Source of the DNA: an uncultured Verrucomicrobiota bacterium
GTDB lineage: Bacteria > Verrucomicrobiota > Verrucomicrobiia > Chthoniobacterales > SZAS-18
Assembly: GCA_937873255.1 (NCBI GenBank)
Contig: CALMVM010000250.1
Span: 1-7,136 of the forward strand
Length of the DNA stretch: 7,136 bases
Direction: 5' to 3'
This document shows positions 5,785 to 7,136 of the stretch, piece by piece. How positions within the stretch are numbered: position 1 is the stretch's first letter; each line of letters opens with the position of its first letter. The position numbers and the translations under genes were made by a program. The notes under the pieces are model-generated. The model searched no databases, had not been told where the DNA came from, and was given only the letters and a program-made list of their open reading frames with translations.

Positions 5785-6354
5785 TTATCGCCAGAGGTAG
5801 GATTGTTTGAGCGCGACGATTTTGCGATGGTCCTCGATGACGACCAATCGCCACGCCGACACCCGGCCCTGCTCGACGTAGTCGTCGCCGACGACCGAAA
5901 AACGGGTGACGTGGCTGCCCGCGCCCTCGGGATATTCGACCTCGCGCGCCTGCACGAACCCACCGAGTTTTTGCTGGCGGTATTCGAGCCGGACGGTCAG
6001 GTGCGCGGGGCGTTTCGAGCGCCAGTAAAACGTGTAGTAATCGCCGTAGCGCGCCCGCATGTCCGCCGGCGTGACCGCACCGTAGAGCAGCCGGCGGCGC
6101 TCGAAGGCGATGCTCTGGTCCTCGCTGTTTTCACTGCGCAGGCGACGAATCCCAGTGGCCTCGGGCGTTTCGAGGAAGTCGGCCTTGACCTTGCGGACCT
6201 CGACCGACGCGTCGATGGCCAGCGGCAGCGCGTCGGCCCTGCCGAGCAGAACGACAGGCGGCTGCGGAGGCGTGGCGGGCGCGAAAGCCGGGAACGACAC
6301 CAGCGCGAGGAGCGCGAGGGAGATTTTCGGGAAGCGGCGTTGGATCGTGGGCAT
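5785..6354 (-). CDS. Uncharacterised secreted protein, 189 residues
   Basis: I do not recognise a named family. The ATG at 6352-6354 gives a protein starting MPTIQRRFPKISLALLALVS, a textbook signal peptide with cleavage likely near FAPA (about residue 27). The mature protein is therefore probably periplasmic or outside the cell. An upstream in-frame TTG at 6384 would add ten residues before the signal core and is less likely. The mature part alternates charged and hydrophobic residues as expected of beta strands, with aromatic patches such as YGDYYTFYW (about 103-111) and a C-terminus WRLVVIEDHRKIVALKQSY. Arg, Val and Glu are frequent; no catalytic motif, lipobox or further membrane helix is evident. 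It lies 109 bases upstream of the STAS gene on the same strand, with that gene's own promoter between them, so it may be transcribed separately. Confidence 0.78.
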   Translation of the reverse strand: MPTIQRRFPKISLALLALVSFPAFAPATPPQPPVVLLGRADALPLAIDASVEVRKVKADFLETPEATGIRRLRSENSEDQSIAFERRRLLYGAVTPADMRARYGDYYTFYWRSKRPAHLTVRLEYRQQKLGGFVQAREVEYPEGAGSHVTRFSVVGDDYVEQGRVSAWRLVVIEDHRKIVALKQSYLWR

Positions 6355-6417
6355 CGGAGTGGCGCAGAGCGGCCCCTGGCTCAATCATTTCGACGCCGGG
6401 TCGGGCCAAACATTCAA

Positions 6418-6437
6418 TCAAAAGCGGGCATCCCCGC
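6418..6437 (-). terminator. Intrinsic terminator-like hairpin after the right-edge gene
   Basis: On the minus strand GCGGG-GATG-CCCGC (6424-6437) forms a perfect 5-bp GC stem with a 4-base loop, followed at once by TTTTGA (6418-6423). It lies 80 bases past the stop codon of the right-edge gene and before the secreted-protein gene, the right place to end that transcript. The T-tract is short, so efficiency may be modest. Confidence 0.5.
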
Positions 6438-6517
6438 GATCAGAAGGAATTTCCGGCGGAGCGTCAAGGTTTCGTTGCGCCAAGGTGTTGAAGTGCCGTC
6501 CACCTTTTGCACGGAAA

Positions 6518-7136
6518 TCAGGGCGACTTACGCGGCACTCCGCGCGCGAACGCTTCCGACCGCTCTACGTCCTCGTAATAACTGCGCGTCATGTACATCG
6601 GCGTGTTGAAACCATCCTGGACCGCAGACGGCGCGAACCCGCCCGGGGCATGGTGCACGGTGGACTTGAACTCGTGGGCGTTGAGGTTCGCGCCCGGCTC
6701 GAATGCCACCCCCGGCGAATATCCGAAGATCAGGCTGGGGATCGCCCAGAGCCGGCGATCCCAGATCGTGCCGTCATCCTTGGTCAGGAGATCGTGCGCC
6801 GCCTTTTTCGATTGCGCCTGTTCGTCGAGCACGGCGGCGGCGGCAGTGGAACCGGTGTCGAGGCGGCGGCGCAGGGTGAACAGCGGGCCGCCGTCCGGCG
6901 ACGCCGAGGTCTCCGCCGTGTTTTGCAAGGTCATCCGCGCACGCTGGTGCTCGTCGTGGTCGCGCACCAATTTTTGCGCCTGCTCGTCGGCTTGCCGGCG
7001 GGAAGCGGCCTGCGCGTCGCGGTAAGCCGTCGCCTTCGCGGCGTCGTAGTGGTAAGCGAGGCGGACGGTTTCCGGACAGTCGGCAAAATCCACTTTCGCC
7101 ATGCCGCCGTCGTGCCGCCAAGTCACGCCGTCGGGC
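6518..7136 (-). CDS. Uncharacterised protein, C-terminal part (cut by right edge)
   Basis: The open frame enters from the right edge and ends at TAG (6518-6520), giving at least 206 residues. The first visible residues, PDGVTWRHDGGMAKVDFADC followed by PETVRLAYHYD, look like the end of a short beta-rich module seen in small secreted verrucomicrobial proteins: a DG-turn, then a GxAKVxFxxxP stretch and YxYDxxKAxAY. That comparison is from memory. An Ala/Gln/Arg-rich helical stretch follows, about 40 residues and probably a coiled coil (DAQAASRRQADEQAQKLVRD). The C-terminal half, from about IWDRRLWAIPSLIFGYSPGV to the end, is richer in aromatic residues and has no motif I know. The GTG at 7126 is probably internal, because the homologous-looking module continues upstream of it; a signal peptide may lie beyond the window. 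It is followed by a terminator-like hairpin. Confidence 0.75.
   Translation of the reverse strand, partial: PDGVTWRHDGGMAKVDFADCPETVRLAYHYDAAKATAYRDAQAASRRQADEQAQKLVRDHDEHQRARMTLQNTAETSASPDGGPLFTLRRRLDTGSTAAAAVLDEQAQSKKAAHDLLTKDDGTIWDRRLWAIPSLIFGYSPGVAFEPGANLNAHEFKSTVHHAPGGFAPSAVQDGFNTPMYMTRSYYEDVERSEAFARGVPRKSP

Noticed and set aside
6302..6319. A 9-base tandem repeat, AGCGCGAGG twice
   Set aside because: It encodes the Leu/Ala repeat of the signal-peptide core, so codon repetition explains it.
5755..6609. A 284-residue plus-strand frame antisense to the secreted-protein gene
   Set aside because: The minus-strand gene has a signal peptide and normal composition. The plus-strand frame is Arg-rich and reads through the terminator hairpin, so it is a shadow.

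Overview
The window is GC-rich (roughly 65% by eye) and densely coding. It looks like chromosomal sequence from a verrucomicrobial bacterium, most likely an Opitutaceae/Opitutus-like lineage. That placement is an inference. It rests on the GC content, the near absence of Shine-Dalgarno sequences in front of the genes, the mix of GrpE and DnaJ with GAF/PP2C and STAS proteins, and the character of the uncharacterised secreted proteins. I see no mobile element, tRNA, rRNA, CRISPR array or long repeat.

Left part (1-1852). The 5' end of dnaJ lies on the minus strand and runs off the left edge. About 300 bases without a recognisable gene follow. Next is a tiny minus-strand gene for a 43-residue hydrophobic protein (604-735), then a divergent plus-strand gene for a secreted, membrane-anchored DUF2167 protein (854-1852).

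Middle part (1871-5675). A tightly packed minus-strand cluster reads, in transcription order: a STAS-domain anti-sigma-factor antagonist (5136-5675), a membrane-anchored GAF plus SpoIIE/RsbU-type PP2C phosphatase (3528-4994), grpE (2950-3531), a 105-residue protein of unknown function (2633-2950) and a secreted zinc amidase of the Amidase_3 family (1871-2626). The phosphatase and grpE overlap by ATGA, grpE and the next gene overlap by TAGTG, and the amidase starts 6 bases further on. These last four genes therefore look like one translationally coupled transcript. A good sigma70-like promoter sits in front of the STAS gene. A hairpin plus T-tract lies between STAS and the phosphatase and could end or attenuate transcription there.

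Right part (5785-7136). Two more minus-strand genes encode proteins I cannot name: a 189-residue protein with a signal peptide, and the C-terminal part of a protein cut by the right edge. A short intrinsic-terminator-like hairpin follows the latter.

The most interesting feature is the arrangement. A partner-switching stress-signalling pair (STAS antagonist and its likely phosphatase, with no RsbW-type kinase in view) is joined by overlapping reading frames to the Hsp70 nucleotide-exchange factor GrpE and then to an envelope amidase. This suggests shared control of signalling, protein folding and the cell wall. All families present are known. I see no clearly new molecular system.
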